In this document: positions 7,620-16,318 of the stretch, piece after piece
Layout of the letters: every line of letters starts with the position of its first letter
Numbering within the stretch: position 1 is the stretch's first letter
Source: Aquipuribacter nitratireducens
Lineage (GTDB): Bacteria; Actinomycetota; Actinomycetes; Actinomycetales; JBBAYJ01
Assembly (NCBI RefSeq): GCF_037860835.1
Contig: NZ_JBBEOG010000004.1
Coordinates: 1-64,000, forward strand
DNA: 64,000 bases
Direction of reading: 5' to 3'
The notes under the pieces: generated by a model
Seen by the model: only the letters and a program-made list of their open reading frames with translations
The model's database searches: none
Told to the model about the DNA's origin: nothing
Position numbers and translations under genes: made by a program

Positions 7620-9008
7620 GTGAGCATCGCCGACACGGCGGTCGACCTCGAACGAGGCATCGTCCCCGGGCAGGGGGAGGGCACCACCGGCTTCGAGCGG
7701 ATGCCCCCGCAGGACGTCCTCGCGGAGCAGTGCGCCCTCGGGGCGATGCTCCTCAGCAAGGACGCGGTGGCCGACGTCAGCGAGGTCCTCAAGGGCGCCG
7801 ACTTCTACCGCCCCGCCCACGAGATGATCTACGAGGCGGTCATCGACCTGTTCGGTCGTGGGGAGCCCGCCGACCCCGTCACCGTCGCCGACGTCCTCGG
7901 GCGGCGGGGCGAGCTCAACCGGGTCGGTGGCGCGCCCTATCTCCACACCCTCGTCAGCACCGTCCCGACCGCGGCGTCGGCGGCGTACTACGCGCGCATC
8001 GTCCGCGACAAGGCCGTGCTCCGCCGCCTCGTCGAGGCCGGCACGAAGATCGCCGGCCTCGGCTACGCGGGCGAGGGCGGCGAGGTCGACGACATCGTCA
8101 ACCAGGCGCAGGCCGAGGTGTACGCGGTCACCGACCGGCAGTCACGCGACGACTACCGGCCACTGTCGGAGGTCATGCAGGACACCGTCACCGAGCTCGA
8201 GGAGATGGAGTCCCGCCCCGACGGCATGCACGGAGTCCCGACGGGGTTCCGGGACCTCGACCAGCTGACGAACGGCCTGCAGGCGGGCCAGATGATCGTC
8301 ATCGCGGCGCGTCCGGCGGTCGGCAAGTCGACGCTCGGCCTCGACATCGCCCGCACGGCCGCCGTCCACCACAGCATGGCCACTGTGATCTTCAGCCTGG
8401 AGATGAGCCGCACGGAGATCACCACGCGTCTCATCTCGGCGGAGGCCGGGATCAAGCTGCAGTCCCTGCGGACGGGCAAGCTCCAGGACGACGACTGGCA
8501 GAAGATCGCCCGGGTGCTCGGGCAGAGCAACGACGCGCCGCTGTTCATCGACGACAGCCCCAACATGTCGCTGCCCGAGATCCGGGCGAAGTGCCGTCGG
8601 CTCAAGCAGCAGCACCAGCTGCGTCTCGTCGTCGTCGACTACCTCCAGCTCATGTCCTCCGGCAAGCGCGTCGAGTCCCGGCAGCAGGAGGTCAGCGAGT
8701 TCTCCCGCGCCCTGAAGCTGCTCGCGAAGGAGCTCGAGGTGCCGGTCATCGCCATCAGCCAGCTGAACCGTGGGCCGGAGCAGAGGACCGACAAGAAGCC
8801 CCAGATGTCCGATCTACGCGAATCGGGCGCGATAGAACAGGATGCGGACATGATCATGCTCCTCCACCGTGAGGACGCCTACGACAAGGAGAACCGCCCC
8901 GGGGAGGCGGACTTCATCGTCGCCAAGCACCGCAACGGGCCCACCGACACCATCACGGTGGTCTTCCAGGGCCACTACTCTCGCTTCATGGACATGGCCC
9001 GCGGATGA
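7620..9008 (+). CDS. dnaB: Replicative DNA helicase DnaB
   Basis: Hexameric 5'-3' helicase that unwinds the replication fork. 462 residues from the GTG at 7620, which has an aggag Shine-Dalgarno at 7611; an in-frame GTG at 7548 would add 24 atypical residues. The N-terminal DnaB domain starts at PPQDVLAEQCALGAMLLS. The RecA-like motor carries Walker A (ARPAVGKST), Walker B (VVVDYLQLM) and the arginine-rich end RNGPTDTITVVFQGHYSRF. There is no intein at the usual Walker A insertion point. The next gene is on the other strand beyond a terminator, so dnaB is probably monocistronic. Confidence 0.97.
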   Translation: MSIADTAVDLERGIVPGQGEGTTGFERMPPQDVLAEQCALGAMLLSKDAVADVSEVLKGADFYRPAHEMIYEAVIDLFGRGEPADPVTVADVLGRRGELNRVGGAPYLHTLVSTVPTAASAAYYARIVRDKAVLRRLVEAGTKIAGLGYAGEGGEVDDIVNQAQAEVYAVTDRQSRDDYRPLSEVMQDTVTELEEMESRPDGMHGVPTGFRDLDQLTNGLQAGQMIVIAARPAVGKSTLGLDIARTAAVHHSMATVIFSLEMSRTEITTRLISAEAGIKLQSLRTGKLQDDDWQKIARVLGQSNDAPLFIDDSPNMSLPEIRAKCRRLKQQHQLRLVVVDYLQLMSSGKRVESRQQEVSEFSRALKLLAKELEVPVIAISQLNRGPEQRTDKKPQMSDLRESGAIEQDADMIMLLHREDAYDKENRPGEADFIVAKHRNGPTDTITVVFQGHYSRFMDMARG

Positions 9009-9041
9009 TCGTCTGAGCCGCGATCGACACCCGGACGCAGC

Positions 9042-9074
9042 GGACCCCGGTGGCCGTGGGAGCCACCGGGGTCC
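9042..9074 (+). terminator. Rho-independent-type terminator after dnaB
   Basis: A 13-bp perfect stem, GGACCCCGGTGGC against GCCACCGGGGTCC, with a 7-base loop, 33 bp after the dnaB stop. It may also serve the convergent gene ending at 9093. Confidence 0.85.
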
Positions 9075-9092
9075 GGGAGTGGTGCGGGCGCG

Positions 9093-9365
9093 TCAGGCGC
9101 GCGAGGTGCGCCGGCCGACGATGAGTCGGTAGAGGAACAGCAGGATCAGCGAGCCGATGATGGCCGAGAGCCACGTGCTCAGCTGCCAGAAGCCGTCGTT
9201 GGGGTTGACGCCGAAGATGGCGGAGCCGAGGAACCCACCGAGCAGCGCCCCGACGATGCCGATGATCGTCGTGACGATGATCCCGCCCGGGTCCTTGCCC
9301 GGCATGATCGCCTTCGCGATGAGGCCGGCGATGAGGCCGAGGATGATCCAACCGATGATGGACAC
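9093..9365 (-). CDS. GlsB/YeaQ/YmgE family membrane protein
   Basis: 90 residues with three hydrophobic helices and the Gly-rich pattern IIGWIILGLIAGLIAKAIMPG ending before GKDPGG, diagnostic of the transglycosylase-associated/YeaQ family. These small stress-linked inner-membrane proteins have no proven biochemical activity. The GTG at 9365 was chosen because an aggag Shine-Dalgarno lies 7 bp before it; the frame extends 14 codons further without support. It stands alone, convergent with dnaB. Confidence 0.88.
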   Translation of the reverse strand: MSIIGWIILGLIAGLIAKAIMPGKDPGGIIVTTIIGIVGALLGGFLGSAIFGVNPNDGFWQLSTWLSAIIGSLILLFLYRLIVGRRTSRA

Positions 9366-9462
9366 GAGGTAGCTCCTAGGGTCTGGGATGTCCCGCCGTG
9401 TCCCCACGGCGGGGGCGCTCGCACGCCGAGCGGGGAGTACCCAGCGGATGATCAGCGAAAAC

Positions 9463-10641
9463 CTAGGGACGCACCTCGGCGCCCGCGCCCACCGGCGGCT
9501 GGCCGTACGTGAGCCGTCGCAGGAGCCGCTCCGCCGGGCCGGGGAGGTCGAGCCGGTCGAGCACGACGGCCACGAGGACCGTCACGGCGTAGACCCCGAC
9601 GGCGACGAGCGACACGGTCGCCGTCCCGGCGCCTGCGCCGAGCCCGAGCGCCCACGCCGACAGCAGGGGGACGAAGAGCACCGACTGCAGCAGGTAGCAC
9701 GTGAGGGACCTGCGTCCCACCGCCCTCGCGGCCCGGGCGACGACACCCGGTCCCCGCGGACCCACGGTGGTCGACCACCACGCCACCGCCGCGGTGAAGG
9801 CGACGGCGCCCGCGAGACCCGTGAGCCCGTGCAGCGCCGCCACCACGACGTCCCAGCCGGTGGCGAGCTCGACCGCACCCGTCGCCGCGAGGACCGCGGG
9901 GACGCCGCCGACGACGCTCACCGGGAAACCGACGAGGACGAGCCGGCGCAGCAGAGGGAGGTGGTCCGCGGGCTGCTCGAGCACGCGCCGGCGGGCGAGC
10001 AGGATCCCGATGACCGCCGGCGGGAGGAGCGCCCCGACGACGAGGGGCGCGCTGAAGACGGAGCTGACGAGCGTGACGCCGCGCCACAGCAGGTCGCCCA
10101 CGAACGTCTCCCGTCCCGGTAGACCCGCCGGGACCCCGGTCGCTCCACCCAGGCCGTCGAGGGCGCTCAGCCCCACGAACAGGGGGAGCGTCGCCCACCC
10201 GAGCGTCCGCAGCCGCGTGTCGGGCCAGCGGACGACCGCCACGAGCAGGAGCCCGAGGAGGCCGTAGCTCAGGAGGATGTCGCCGAAGAACAGGAGGACG
10301 AGGTGGGCGACGCCGACGACCGCGAGCCACGCGTTGCGCCGCAGCAGGAGCCCGCGGGCCTCTGGCCACGTGAGCCCGCGCTCGGCACTGCGCCGCAGGA
10401 TGACGACGGTCCCGTAGGCGAACAGCAGCGTGAACATCGGGAAGGCGCGGTTGTCGACGAGCAGGCCGACCAGCGTGTCGACCAGCCGGTCCCCGGCCGA
10501 ACCGTCGACCGGCTTGGCGAGCACGCCCGTGGTCCGACCCGTGATGTGGACGACGCCGTTCGCGAGCGCGATGCCGAGCAGGGCGAGGCCACGGGCGACG
10601 TCCGGGGCGAGCGCGCGCTCGCGGGCGGTCGTGGCGCGCAT
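9463..10641 (-). CDS. DUF418 domain-containing membrane protein
   Basis: About 392 residues with roughly ten membrane helices. The opening ARERALAPDVARGLALLGIALAN is the R-x-x-x-x-D-x-x-R-G pattern of the DUF418/YeiB family, related to acyltransferase-3 membrane proteins. The C-terminal DUF418 block includes RSLTCYLLQSV. The ATG at 10641 fits the family start; a longer frame reaches 10707 into the promoter of the divergent tetR gene. The function is unknown, although relatives are proposed to modify envelope molecules. It may be a target of the divergent TetR regulator because the operators lie between the two genes. Confidence 0.85.
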   Translation of the reverse strand: MRATTARERALAPDVARGLALLGIALANGVVHITGRTTGVLAKPVDGSAGDRLVDTLVGLLVDNRAFPMFTLLFAYGTVVILRRSAERGLTWPEARGLLLRRNAWLAVVGVAHLVLLFFGDILLSYGLLGLLLVAVVRWPDTRLRTLGWATLPLFVGLSALDGLGGATGVPAGLPGRETFVGDLLWRGVTLVSSVFSAPLVVGALLPPAVIGILLARRRVLEQPADHLPLLRRLVLVGFPVSVVGGVPAVLAATGAVELATGWDVVVAALHGLTGLAGAVAFTAAVAWWSTTVGPRGPGVVARAARAVGRRSLTCYLLQSVLFVPLLSAWALGLGAGAGTATVSLVAVGVYAVTVLVAVVLDRLDLPGPAERLLRRLTYGQPPVGAGAEVRP

Positions 10642-10687
10642 CTGACCCACGGGCCGAGGCTGCCACAGCACGGCGGCGCTGCGTGGT

Positions 10688-10725
10688 TGAACATGTTCAG
10701 GTAGCATTGCGGTTGAACACGTTCA
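10688..10725. promoter_or_regulatory. Twin palindromic operators before tetR
   Basis: TGAACATGTTCA (10688-10699, perfect) and TGAACACGTTCA (10714-10725, one mismatched central pair) are spaced 26 bp centre to centre, with a TAGCAT -10 candidate between them (10702-10707). They lie between the divergent DUF418 and TetR genes. The arrangement is typical of TetR autoregulation. Confidence 0.75.
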
Positions 10726-10735
10726 GGAGGTTCTG

Positions 10736-11380
10736 GTGCCCGACACCCGCGCGCTCGTCGTCGACACGGCCCTGCGGCTGTTCCGCGAGCGTGGGTACGA
10801 GGCCACGACCATGCGGCTCGTCGCCGCTGAGGCGGGCCTCTCCGTCGGGAACGCCTACTACTACTTCCCGGGGAAGGACGCGCTGGTCCAGGAGCTGTAC
10901 CGGCGCATCCAGGTCGAGCACCGGGCCGCCGTAGCCGACCGCCTGCCCCGCGGCGGAACCCTCGAGCAGCGCCTCACCGGCACGTGGCTCGCCGGTCTCG
11001 CCGTCATGGCGCCGTACCGCTCCTTCGGGGCCGGGTTCGTCTCCCGCGCCATCCGGCCCGGGGAGGCGGCCAGCCCCTTCAGCGACGCGAGCAGCGAGGC
11101 CCGGGAGCTCGCGGTCCACCTGCTCCGCGACGTCGTCGAGGGTGCGCGCCCCGCCGTGCCCGGCACCGTGGCGCGCGAGCTGCCCGAGCTCCTGTGGCTC
11201 GCCTGGCTCGGGGTCACCGTCTTCTGGCTCAACGACCCGACGCCGGACGCTGGGCGGACCCGACGGCTCGTGACGGGCGCCGCACCGCTCATCGGCCGGC
11301 TCGTCCGGCTGTCGCGCCTACCCGTCCTCCGGACGACGGTGACGGACGTGCTCGCCCTCGTCGAGGACGTGCGACGGTGA
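10736..11380 (+). CDS. TetR/AcrR family transcriptional regulator
   Basis: 214 residues. The N-terminal helix-turn-helix (about 8-50) contains ALRLFRERGYEATTMRLVA and SVGNAYYYFPGKDALVQELY, the TetR signature. The C-terminal ligand domain is poorly conserved. The GTG start follows an aggagg Shine-Dalgarno. Two TGAACA-type palindromes in its promoter are probable self-operators. Likely targets are itself, the overlapping membrane protein downstream and possibly the divergent DUF418 gene. The ligand is unknown. Confidence 0.9.
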   Translation: MPDTRALVVDTALRLFRERGYEATTMRLVAAEAGLSVGNAYYYFPGKDALVQELYRRIQVEHRAAVADRLPRGGTLEQRLTGTWLAGLAVMAPYRSFGAGFVSRAIRPGEAASPFSDASSEARELAVHLLRDVVEGARPAVPGTVARELPELLWLAWLGVTVFWLNDPTPDAGRTRRLVTGAAPLIGRLVRLSRLPVLRTTVTDVLALVEDVRR

Positions 11381-11391
11381 GGAGGGAGGGG

Positions 11392-11931
11392 GTGCCGGGC
11401 CCGGTGACCGAGCGGCGTGTGCCGGGTCTGGCCCGCGTGGTGGGGCGGGCCCTCGGGGAGGGTGCGGTCGCGGGATTCCTGGTCGGCGCGGTCGCGGGCA
11501 TGTCGGTCCTCGTCGTCCCGCTCGTGTGGTCGTTGCTCGACGTCCTCGCGGGACGACAGGACGCGGTCCTCGACGAGGCCGGTCCCGTCCTGGGGCACAT
11601 GGTGCTTGCCCTCGTCGCCGGCGTCTACGGCGCCGTCATCGGGCTCGGCCTCGGCGTCGTGGGCGGTGTCGCTGCGGCGATGGCCATCGTCGCCGTCGCG
11701 TGCGTCCGGCGACGCGGCTGGCGGCGCCTCCGCGTCACGTGGCTGGCCGCCTCGGCGCTCACCGCCCTCGCCGTCGCTCTGCTCCTCCTCGCGGTCGGGC
11801 AGCCGCTCCCCGTGGCGCTCGTGCTCGCCGTCGTCGCCGGCGGGATCGCCGCGTGGCGGGCGCGACGGGTCCTGCGGTCGCTGCCGCCGCACGGCGGGTG
11901 GCGCCCGGCCGACGTCCCTACAGCTGGCTGA
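11392..11931 (+). CDS. Hypothetical integral membrane protein
   Basis: About 179 residues with four hydrophobic segments rich in Ala, Val and Leu, a basic loop (RRRGWRRLR) between the second and third, and a cytoplasmic Arg-rich C terminus. I do not recognise a family. Possible starts are GTG 11377 (overlapping the tetR stop), 11392 and 11404. I chose 11392 because a ggagggagg Shine-Dalgarno ends just before it. The tight link to tetR suggests it is the regulator's target, perhaps envelope or export related. Its 3' end overlaps the convergent gene by 14 bp. Confidence 0.65.
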   Translation: MPGPVTERRVPGLARVVGRALGEGAVAGFLVGAVAGMSVLVVPLVWSLLDVLAGRQDAVLDEAGPVLGHMVLALVAGVYGAVIGLGLGVVGGVAAAMAIVAVACVRRRGWRRLRVTWLAASALTALAVALLLLAVGQPLPVALVLAVVAGGIAAWRARRVLRSLPPHGGWRPADVPTAG

Positions 11932-12664
11932 GCCCCGCGGCACTCGTCACGACGAGGTTGAGGAGGAACGCCCACCCGCCGGTGAGGCCGCGCGGCAGCG
12001 CCGGTCGTCGGCGCACGTCGGCGTCACCGGCTCTGCGCATCCCGACGAGCGCGTGCACGAGCGGACCGAGCGGCGGGAACAGGACCCAGAACCAGCCCCA
12101 GCGAGTCCCGGTCCGCGGCGCCGGTCCCTCTACGAGCAGCGCGACGTGGAGGAGCCAGCCGAGGCCGAGGAGCCACCCGACGGGTGAGGGCACGCGGTAC
12201 GTCGTCAGCGGCGAGCCTGTCCCGGGTCCGACCGCATCCCCCGAGGAGGGGTCCGGCCCGGCACGGACCACCTCCACCTCGGGGGCCAGCTGCCGTACGA
12301 GGGTCCCGAGGTCGTCGTCGACGACCGGCCGGTCGCCGTCGACCCAGGTGATCCCGTCGTCGCGGGACACCACGACCTCCGTGTAGCGGCGGAGGAGCCC
12401 GTCGCGCCACACGGCCTCCTGGGTCGCCGACCCCGCCTCGGCGTCCCCGAGGCCGCCACGGACCTGCACGGCGTCGACGCGACCGGCCGCCACCGCCCGT
12501 TCGAGGTCCTCCACGCTCGAGCGCTGGGCGCCGACCGCGAGGACCGCGACCGCGGCCACCACCCAGAGCGCGACGAGCGCCCACCGGACGACGACCCACC
12601 GGCGAGGCAGCACAGCCGTGGCGGCCGCCGCCGGTACAGCAGCCTCCGACGCGTCCGACGCCAT
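11918..12664 (-). CDS. Hypothetical membrane protein
   Basis: 248 residues. A cytoplasmic Ala-rich start is followed by a membrane helix (about 22-44), a roughly 100-residue acidic extracytoplasmic region (about 45-150) and two or three further helices near the C terminus, with WGWFWVLFPPLGPLVHALVG as the most distinctive stretch. No family is recognised. It converges with and overlaps the preceding gene, and diverges from the YihY-like gene with 106 bp between. Codon bias supports the frame. Confidence 0.6.
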   Translation of the reverse strand: MASDASEAAVPAAAATAVLPRRWVVVRWALVALWVVAAVAVLAVGAQRSSVEDLERAVAAGRVDAVQVRGGLGDAEAGSATQEAVWRDGLLRRYTEVVVSRDDGITWVDGDRPVVDDDLGTLVRQLAPEVEVVRAGPDPSSGDAVGPGTGSPLTTYRVPSPVGWLLGLGWLLHVALLVEGPAPRTGTRWGWFWVLFPPLGPLVHALVGMRRAGDADVRRRPALPRGLTGGWAFLLNLVVTSAAGLSQL

Positions 12665-12770
12665 GCTCCCCCCTCCGCCCGACCGCAGCCCGCTCGGAGG
12701 ATAGGTCCGTGGCGCCCCGCCAGGGGAGCCCCGCGCATGACGGACCACCCGACGGGGTAGTGGCCGACCC

Positions 12771-13811
12771 ATGGGGACGAAGCAGCGCACGCCCGTGCGC
12801 GACGACGACCGCACGATCGACCTGCGCGACGACCGCGGCCGGGCACGCTCGCAGCCGGGTGCCGACGCCGACTCGCCGACCGACATCCCCCGCGAGGGCT
12901 GGAAGCAGGTCCTCAAGCGGTCGTGGGCCGAGACGAAGGCGGACAACGTCCCGATGCTCGCGGGCGGCGTCGCCTTCTTCGCCTTCCTCGCCCTCTTCCC
13001 GGCCCTCATCGCCGTCATCAGCATCTGGGGCCTCGTCGTGGGGCAGGACCAGGCCACCCAGCAGGCCGAACGGCTCACGGAGGGCCTGCCGCCGGAGGCG
13101 TCGGGGATCATCGAGCAGCAGATGGAGAACGTCGCGAGCCAGCAGGGTGGCGGTCTCACGCTCGGCCTCGTCGTGTCGGTCCTGCTGGCGCTGTGGTCGG
13201 CCTCGGGCGGGACGGCGAACCTCATGAAGGCCGTCAACGTCGCCTACGACGAGGAGGAGACCCGCGGCTTCGTCAAGCTCCGCGGCCTCGCGCTCCTGCT
13301 CACGCTCGGCGCGATCGTCTTCGTCGGGCTCGCCGTCGCCCTCGTCGCGGTGGTGCCGCCGCTGCTCGACGCCCTGGGGCTCGGGGTGGTCGGCACCGTC
13401 CTGGCGCAGGTGGCCCGCTGGGTGCTCCTCGCTGTCCTCGTGACGGTCGCGCTCGCGGTCGTCTACCGCTTCGCTCCCGACCGCGACGACCCGAAGGTGA
13501 AGTGGGCGAGCCTCGGCGCCGGGGTCGCGACCGTCCTGTGGCTGCTCGGCAGCGTCGCCTTCAGCCTCTACGTCGCGAACTTCGGCAGCTACAACGAGAC
13601 GTACGGCGCGATCGCGGGCGTCGCGATCCTCCTCCTCTGGCTCTTCCTCACGGCCTTCATCGTGCTGCTGGGCGCCGAGATCAACGCCGAGAGCGAGCGG
13701 CAGACCCTCCACGACACGACCGTCGGTGAGCCCCGGCCCATGGGGACGCGGGACGCGGCGGCCGCCGACTCCCTGCCGGAGGACGCCGACCGCGACCGCG
13801 TCGACCGCTGA
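12771..13811 (+). CDS. YihY/virulence factor BrkB family membrane protein
   Basis: 346 residues. A polar Asp/Arg-rich N terminus (about 1-40) precedes WKQVLKRSWAETKADN and six membrane helices, with MLAGGVAFFAFLALFPALIA, a diagnostic YihY/BrkB motif, at about residue 62. The C-terminal helices include NFGSYNETYGAIAGVAILLL, also family-typical. The role is uncertain; YihY was once mis-named RNase BN. The tail after residue 310 is polar and acidic. No clear Shine-Dalgarno is visible. Confidence 0.9.
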   Translation: MGTKQRTPVRDDDRTIDLRDDRGRARSQPGADADSPTDIPREGWKQVLKRSWAETKADNVPMLAGGVAFFAFLALFPALIAVISIWGLVVGQDQATQQAERLTEGLPPEASGIIEQQMENVASQQGGGLTLGLVVSVLLALWSASGGTANLMKAVNVAYDEEETRGFVKLRGLALLLTLGAIVFVGLAVALVAVVPPLLDALGLGVVGTVLAQVARWVLLAVLVTVALAVVYRFAPDRDDPKVKWASLGAGVATVLWLLGSVAFSLYVANFGSYNETYGAIAGVAILLLWLFLTAFIVLLGAEINAESERQTLHDTTVGEPRPMGTRDAAAADSLPEDADRDRVDR

Positions 13812-13820
13812 CCGACCGGC

Positions 13821-14384
13821 TCACGCCGGCGCGAGCCGCTCCTCCAGCGTCATGAGGTCGATGACGACGCGCGCGGCGTCGAACAGCCGGTCCGACAGCG
13901 CGCTCGCGCCGGGCGACAGCACCGTGAGCGGTCCGCGCTCGGCGAGCGAGGAGAAGATCCCGTCGTTGCTCAGCACGACGACCTGACGACGCTCGGCCGT
14001 CACGGCCTCCGCCCCCTCGAGCAGCTTGAGGTCGGCGAGGTCCGCACCGTCGGGCACCGGCTGGGCGACCTCGGCGAACTCCGCGAGGTGCTCGCGGCCG
14101 CGTTCCACGGCGGTCGTGTGCCCGGAGATGACGACGTGGTCCGCAGTGCGGGCGAGGGCGACGACGAGCATCATCCGCGCCTTCCACCGCAGCGGGCCGG
14201 CACGGAGGTTGTCGAGGTCGACGAGCAGGACGCGCTCGCCGGCGCCGTCGTGCCAGATCGGGTTCGCCTCCACCCACCGCACGAGGGCCGCGGCGAGGCG
14301 TTCGTGGTCCTCGGACGTGAGGTCGCCGAGCGCGACCCACTCGTACTCCTCGCGGGGGTCGTGCTCCTCGTGCTGGTTGCCCAT
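13821..14384 (-). CDS. PIN/NYN-like domain protein, hypothetical
   Basis: 187 residues. Three acidic elements in order recall the NYN/PIN-like nuclease fold: LLVDLDNLRAGPLRWKAR (about 48-65), GADLADLKLLEGAEAV (about 117-132) and VVVLSNDGIFSSLA (about 139-152), where NYN proteins have DG-NL, the K-D-D element and SGD-DF. The correspondence is by eye and the function is inferred. A GTG two codons upstream (14390) sits 6 nt after CACGAT and may be the true leaderless start. The region between it and the divergent Pr6Pr gene is about 90 bp. Confidence 0.6.
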   Translation of the reverse strand: MGNQHEEHDPREEYEWVALGDLTSEDHERLAAALVRWVEANPIWHDGAGERVLLVDLDNLRAGPLRWKARMMLVVALARTADHVVISGHTTAVERGREHLAEFAEVAQPVPDGADLADLKLLEGAEAVTAERRQVVVLSNDGIFSSLAERGPLTVLSPGASALSDRLFDAARVVIDLMTLEERLAPA

Positions 14385-14476
14385 GGCCACCCGCCGATCG
14401 TGCCAGGCGGGGGCCAGCCCCACCTCAGGGGTGGGCTGCCGTTGTCGACGCGCGCCCGCGGTGCGACGCTCCCCCC

Positions 14477-15169
14477 GTGATCGCCCCGCTGCGCTCGCGT
14501 CCGCTGGCCCGCGCATGGTTCGCGGTCACGGCGCTCGCCGTCCTCGCCGCGCTCGTCATCCAGGTGCCCGTGGCGGCGACCGGGTCCGGCGGCTTCTTCA
14601 GCGAGCCGTGGCACCGCGCGCTCAACGTCCTCGCGTTCTTCACCATCCAGTCGAACCTGCTCGTCGGGGCGTCCGGCCTCCTGGTCGCGCTCGACCCCGA
14701 CCGGGACACCGTCCTGCGGCGGTGGCTCGCGCTCACGTCGACCACCGCCATCACCGTCACGGGCGTCGTGTACCACCTCGTGCTCTCCGGGCTCGTCGAG
14801 CTGTCCCCCTGGGGGCGGGTCGCCGACACGCTCACGCACACCGTGGTCCCGGTGCTCGCCGTCGCCGGCTGGCTGCTCCTCGGGCCACGGGACCGGACGT
14901 CGTGGCGGCTCGTCGCGGCCTCGCTCGCCTTCCCCCTCCTGTGGGCGGCGTTCACGCTCGTGCGCGGTCCGCTCGTCGGCGGGTTCTGGCCGTACCCGTT
15001 CGTCGACGTCGACGCCCTCGGCTGGGGCCGCGCGCTGCTCAACGTCGCCGTGGTGGGAGTGGGGTTCGTCGCTGTCGCGGCCGTCCTCCACCTGGTGGAC
15101 CGGGCGCTGCGCCGCAGCGCGGGTCCGGCCCACCCGGCTCAGGCCGCGGCGTCCTCGAGGGCGGGGTAG
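14477..15169 (+). CDS. Pr6Pr family membrane protein
   Basis: 230 residues with six membrane helices and the family-typical patterns FFTIQSNLLVG (about 55-65), GVVYHLVLSGL and VDALGWGRALLNV. It resembles Pr6Pr/FAR-17a/AIG1-like proteins, some of which in eukaryotes hydrolyse fatty-acid esters; the bacterial role is unproven. The GTG start has no Shine-Dalgarno. The 3' end overlaps the convergent flavin reductase by 31 bp. Confidence 0.82.
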   Translation: MIAPLRSRPLARAWFAVTALAVLAALVIQVPVAATGSGGFFSEPWHRALNVLAFFTIQSNLLVGASGLLVALDPDRDTVLRRWLALTSTTAITVTGVVYHLVLSGLVELSPWGRVADTLTHTVVPVLAVAGWLLLGPRDRTSWRLVAASLAFPLLWAAFTLVRGPLVGGFWPYPFVDVDALGWGRALLNVAVVGVGFVAVAAVLHLVDRALRRSAGPAHPAQAAASSRAG

Positions 15170-16257
15170 TCGGTGTAGCCGCGTGGTCCCGTGCCGTAGA
15201 ACGTGCTCGGGTCCGGCTCGGTGAGCGGTGCGCCGCGACGGACGCGCTCGACGAGGTCGGGGTTCGCGATGAACGCGCGTCCGAGGGCGACGGCGTCGGC
15301 GCGTCCCTCGTCCACCACCTGGGCCGCGGTCGCGGGGGTGAACCCCTGGGCGAGGACGAGGGGCCCGCGCCACGTCGACCGCAGGGCCTGCGTGAGGTCG
15401 ACCCGGCGGCCGGCCGGCGTCACGGGCTCGACGTAGTGCGCGTACGCGAGTCCCCGCTCCTCCAGCAGCGCGCCGACGTAGGCGAGCACGCCGGCCGGGT
15501 CCTCGTCGTGCGTGCCGGCGGTGCCGTTGCCGAGGGACAGCCGCACCCCGACGCGGTCGGCCGCGCCGACCCCGTCGGTCGTGGCGTCGAGCACCTCGGC
15601 GAGGAGGCGCGCGCGTGCGGCGACGCCACCGCCGTAGGCGTCCGTGCGGTCGTTGACGGCGCCCGCGAGGAACTGCTCGAGGAGGTACCCGTTGGCGGCG
15701 TGGACCTCGACCCCGTCGAAGCCGGCCTCGCGTGCGGCCGCGGCGGCCCGGCGGTAGTCGTCCACCACACGGGGGAGCTCGTCGGTGCGCAGCGCACGCG
15801 GGGTCGACGTGGCCTCGAAGCCGGCGGCGGTGTAGGAGCGCGCCTCGGCCGGGCGGGCGGTCGACGACACCGGCGGGTGGCCGTCGTGGAACGACGTGTG
15901 GCTGATGCGACCGACGTGCCACAGCTGGGCGACGACGCGGCCGCCCGCGTCGTGGACGGCGTCGGTGACCGTGCGCCAGCCGTCGACCTGGTCCTCGCGC
16001 CACAGCCCGGGGGTGCCGACGTAGCCGACCGCCTCCCGCGAGATGGCGACGCCCTCGCTCACGACGAGCCCCGCACCCGCACGCTGCCGGTAGTACTCGA
16101 CGTTGAGCGGTCCCGGTCGCCGGGCCTCGCCGGTCCGGGTGCGGGTGAGCGGGGCCATGACGAGCCGGTTGGGGAGGGCGAGCGCGCCGAGGTCGACGGG
16201 ACGCAGGAGCGCGGCGGCGGTGTCGTTCGTGTCGTTCGTGTCCTTCGTGTCGGTCAC
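15139..16257 (-). CDS. Old Yellow Enzyme family alkene reductase (NADH:flavin oxidoreductase)
   Basis: FMN-dependent TIM-barrel enzyme that reduces activated alkenes, and in relatives nitrate esters. About 372 residues. MAPLTRTRTGEARRPG is the FMN-binding first strand. AQLWHVGRISH, HAANGYLLEQFL and the late DAVALGRAFIANPDLV are OYE hallmarks, and Y-G at the C-terminal FYGTGPRGYTDYP is typical of the NemA/alkene-reductase branch. The GTG at 16257 was chosen; the frame extends to a TTG at 16269. The N terminus carries a DTNDTNDT repeat from a 9-bp duplication. It lies downstream of a tetR gene on the same strand, which probably controls it in response to electrophiles. Confidence 0.92.
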   Translation of the reverse strand: MTDTKDTNDTNDTAAALLRPVDLGALALPNRLVMAPLTRTRTGEARRPGPLNVEYYRQRAGAGLVVSEGVAISREAVGYVGTPGLWREDQVDGWRTVTDAVHDAGGRVVAQLWHVGRISHTSFHDGHPPVSSTARPAEARSYTAAGFEATSTPRALRTDELPRVVDDYRRAAAAAREAGFDGVEVHAANGYLLEQFLAGAVNDRTDAYGGGVAARARLLAEVLDATTDGVGAADRVGVRLSLGNGTAGTHDEDPAGVLAYVGALLEERGLAYAHYVEPVTPAGRRVDLTQALRSTWRGPLVLAQGFTPATAAQVVDEGRADAVALGRAFIANPDLVERVRRGAPLTEPDPSTFYGTGPRGYTDYPALEDAAA

Positions 16258-16318
16258 GGTCGCCGTCAACGACGGCGCCGTGCGGTTTCGTCCGGGGACA
16301 CGGCCGCTGTGGCGACGC

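Noticed and set aside
7620-9008. Intein or split dnaB, common in actinobacteria.
   Set aside because: Walker A and the rest of the motor are continuous and the length is normal for an intein-free DnaB.
16214-16250. Near-perfect tandem of gtgtcgttc as a possible variable regulatory repeat.
   Set aside because: It is coding (DTNDTND at the OYE N terminus) and only two to three units long.
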